Source of the DNA: Clostridium sp. AM22-11AC
Lineage (GTDB): Bacteria > Bacillota > Clostridia > Lachnospirales > Lachnospiraceae
Assembly (NCBI RefSeq): GCF_003473545.1
Contig: NZ_QUCM01000001.1
Span: forward strand, 248,001-312,000
Direction: 5' to 3'
DNA length: 64,000 bases
Position 1 is the stretch's first letter. The number at the start of each line of letters is the position of its first letter. A program made the translations under genes and the position numbers. Positions 63,855 through 64,000 of the stretch are shown here, piece after piece. The notes under the pieces were generated by a model. That model saw nothing but the letters and a program-made list of their open reading frames with translations. It ran no database searches and had not been told where the DNA came from.

Positions 63855-64000
63855 TTAATGGAACAATGGATATAACAGTCCGATCCAGATAACCATCAGG
63901 GCACCACCGATACGGGTAGAGATAGAAGCGAATGCCAGCAGGTTCATACGGTTTGCTGCAGATAAAACTGCCAGGTCACCGGAACCACCGATGTTGCAGC
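63855..64000 (-). CDS. 2-hydroxycarboxylate transporter (CitS/MaeN family), C-terminal end
   Basis: Only the last 48 residues are in the window: CNIGGSGDLAVLSAANRMN, LLAFASISTRIGGALM and a final helix. GGSGD is the second GGxG reentrant-loop motif of the 2HCT family and SAANRM(N) and STRIGG are its conserved end. Na+-coupled citrate, malate or lactate exchange is expected. This fits Na+ gradient formation by the decarboxylase elsewhere in the window. Confidence 0.85.
   Translation of the reverse strand, partial: CNIGGSGDLAVLSAANRMNLLAFASISTRIGGALMVIWIGLLYPLFH

Overview
The window is a gene-dense stretch of a low-to-medium GC, spore-forming Clostridia genome, most likely a gut Lachnospiraceae. 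The inference rests on spoIIR, an rpoBC / rpsL-rpsG-fusA-tuf block, butyrate kinase, a biotin-dependent Na+-pumping decarboxylase operon, GntR/FCD and AraC-type sugar regulators, and strong AGGAGG-type ribosome binding sites. Species cannot be named from the sequence. No rRNA, tRNA, CRISPR array or prophage was seen. Most genes are on the minus strand.

Layout. 1-4300: a MerR regulator with a MerR-type 19-bp-spacer promoter in front of an SDR oxidoreductase, a GPH-type symporter and an OFA-like MFS transporter (cut by the window edge). 4450-5946: a secreted subtilase with a long structured 5' leader. 5924-16312: a carbohydrate locus made of an AraC-type response regulator, a LytS/YesM-type histidine kinase, a catalytically dead two-domain ABC ATPase, an AGE-family epimerase, an intact ribose-type ABC transporter (ATPase, permease, binding lipoprotein) and a ROK kinase. 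16466-27268: a tartrate/oxaloacetate fermentation region. An SLC13 carrier imports the acid, TtdAB dehydrates L-tartrate to oxaloacetate, and the MmdA/OadG/biotin carrier/OadB/OadA operon decarboxylates it while pumping Na+. Two tandem GntR regulators and a DUF1847 protein sit upstream. 27426-30497: aspartate kinase and a secreted DUF5722 protein. 30633-33276: thiamin salvage (thiW, thiM, and convergent tenI) behind an elaborate structured leader.

33474-50372: core transcription/translation genes (tuf, fusA, rpsG, rpsL, then rpoC, rpoB). The usually continuous rpoBC-rpsL block is interrupted by a p-aminobenzoyl-glutamate-type module (AbgT carrier plus two M20 amidohydrolases). RpoC carries a tandemly duplicated 24-residue insertion near its N-terminus. 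50666-55434: a small membrane protein, DUF1934, D-Ala-D-Ala ligase, spoIIR, GntR and ispE. 55720-56711: a 5'-truncated IS91-like element with its small companion ORF and a terminal palindrome. 56777-64000: YesL, a membrane-anchored unknown, GNAT, cyclophilin, a Dam-type methylase fragment, thioesterase, isopropylmalate-dehydrogenase-like enzyme, YczE-like membrane protein, butyrate kinase, and the end of a 2-hydroxycarboxylate transporter.

The most notable signal is a structured repeat that begins at the predicted transcription starts of two unrelated genes (the subtilase at 4469 and, as a 124-bp tandem array, yesL at 57531-57814). Its stems are maintained by compensatory base changes, which suggests an RNA element I do not recognise. 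Other strong candidates are the dead ABC ATPase inside a two-component operon, the non-canonical leader of thiW, the RpoC insertion, and the 21-bp direct repeats in front of the epimerase operon.
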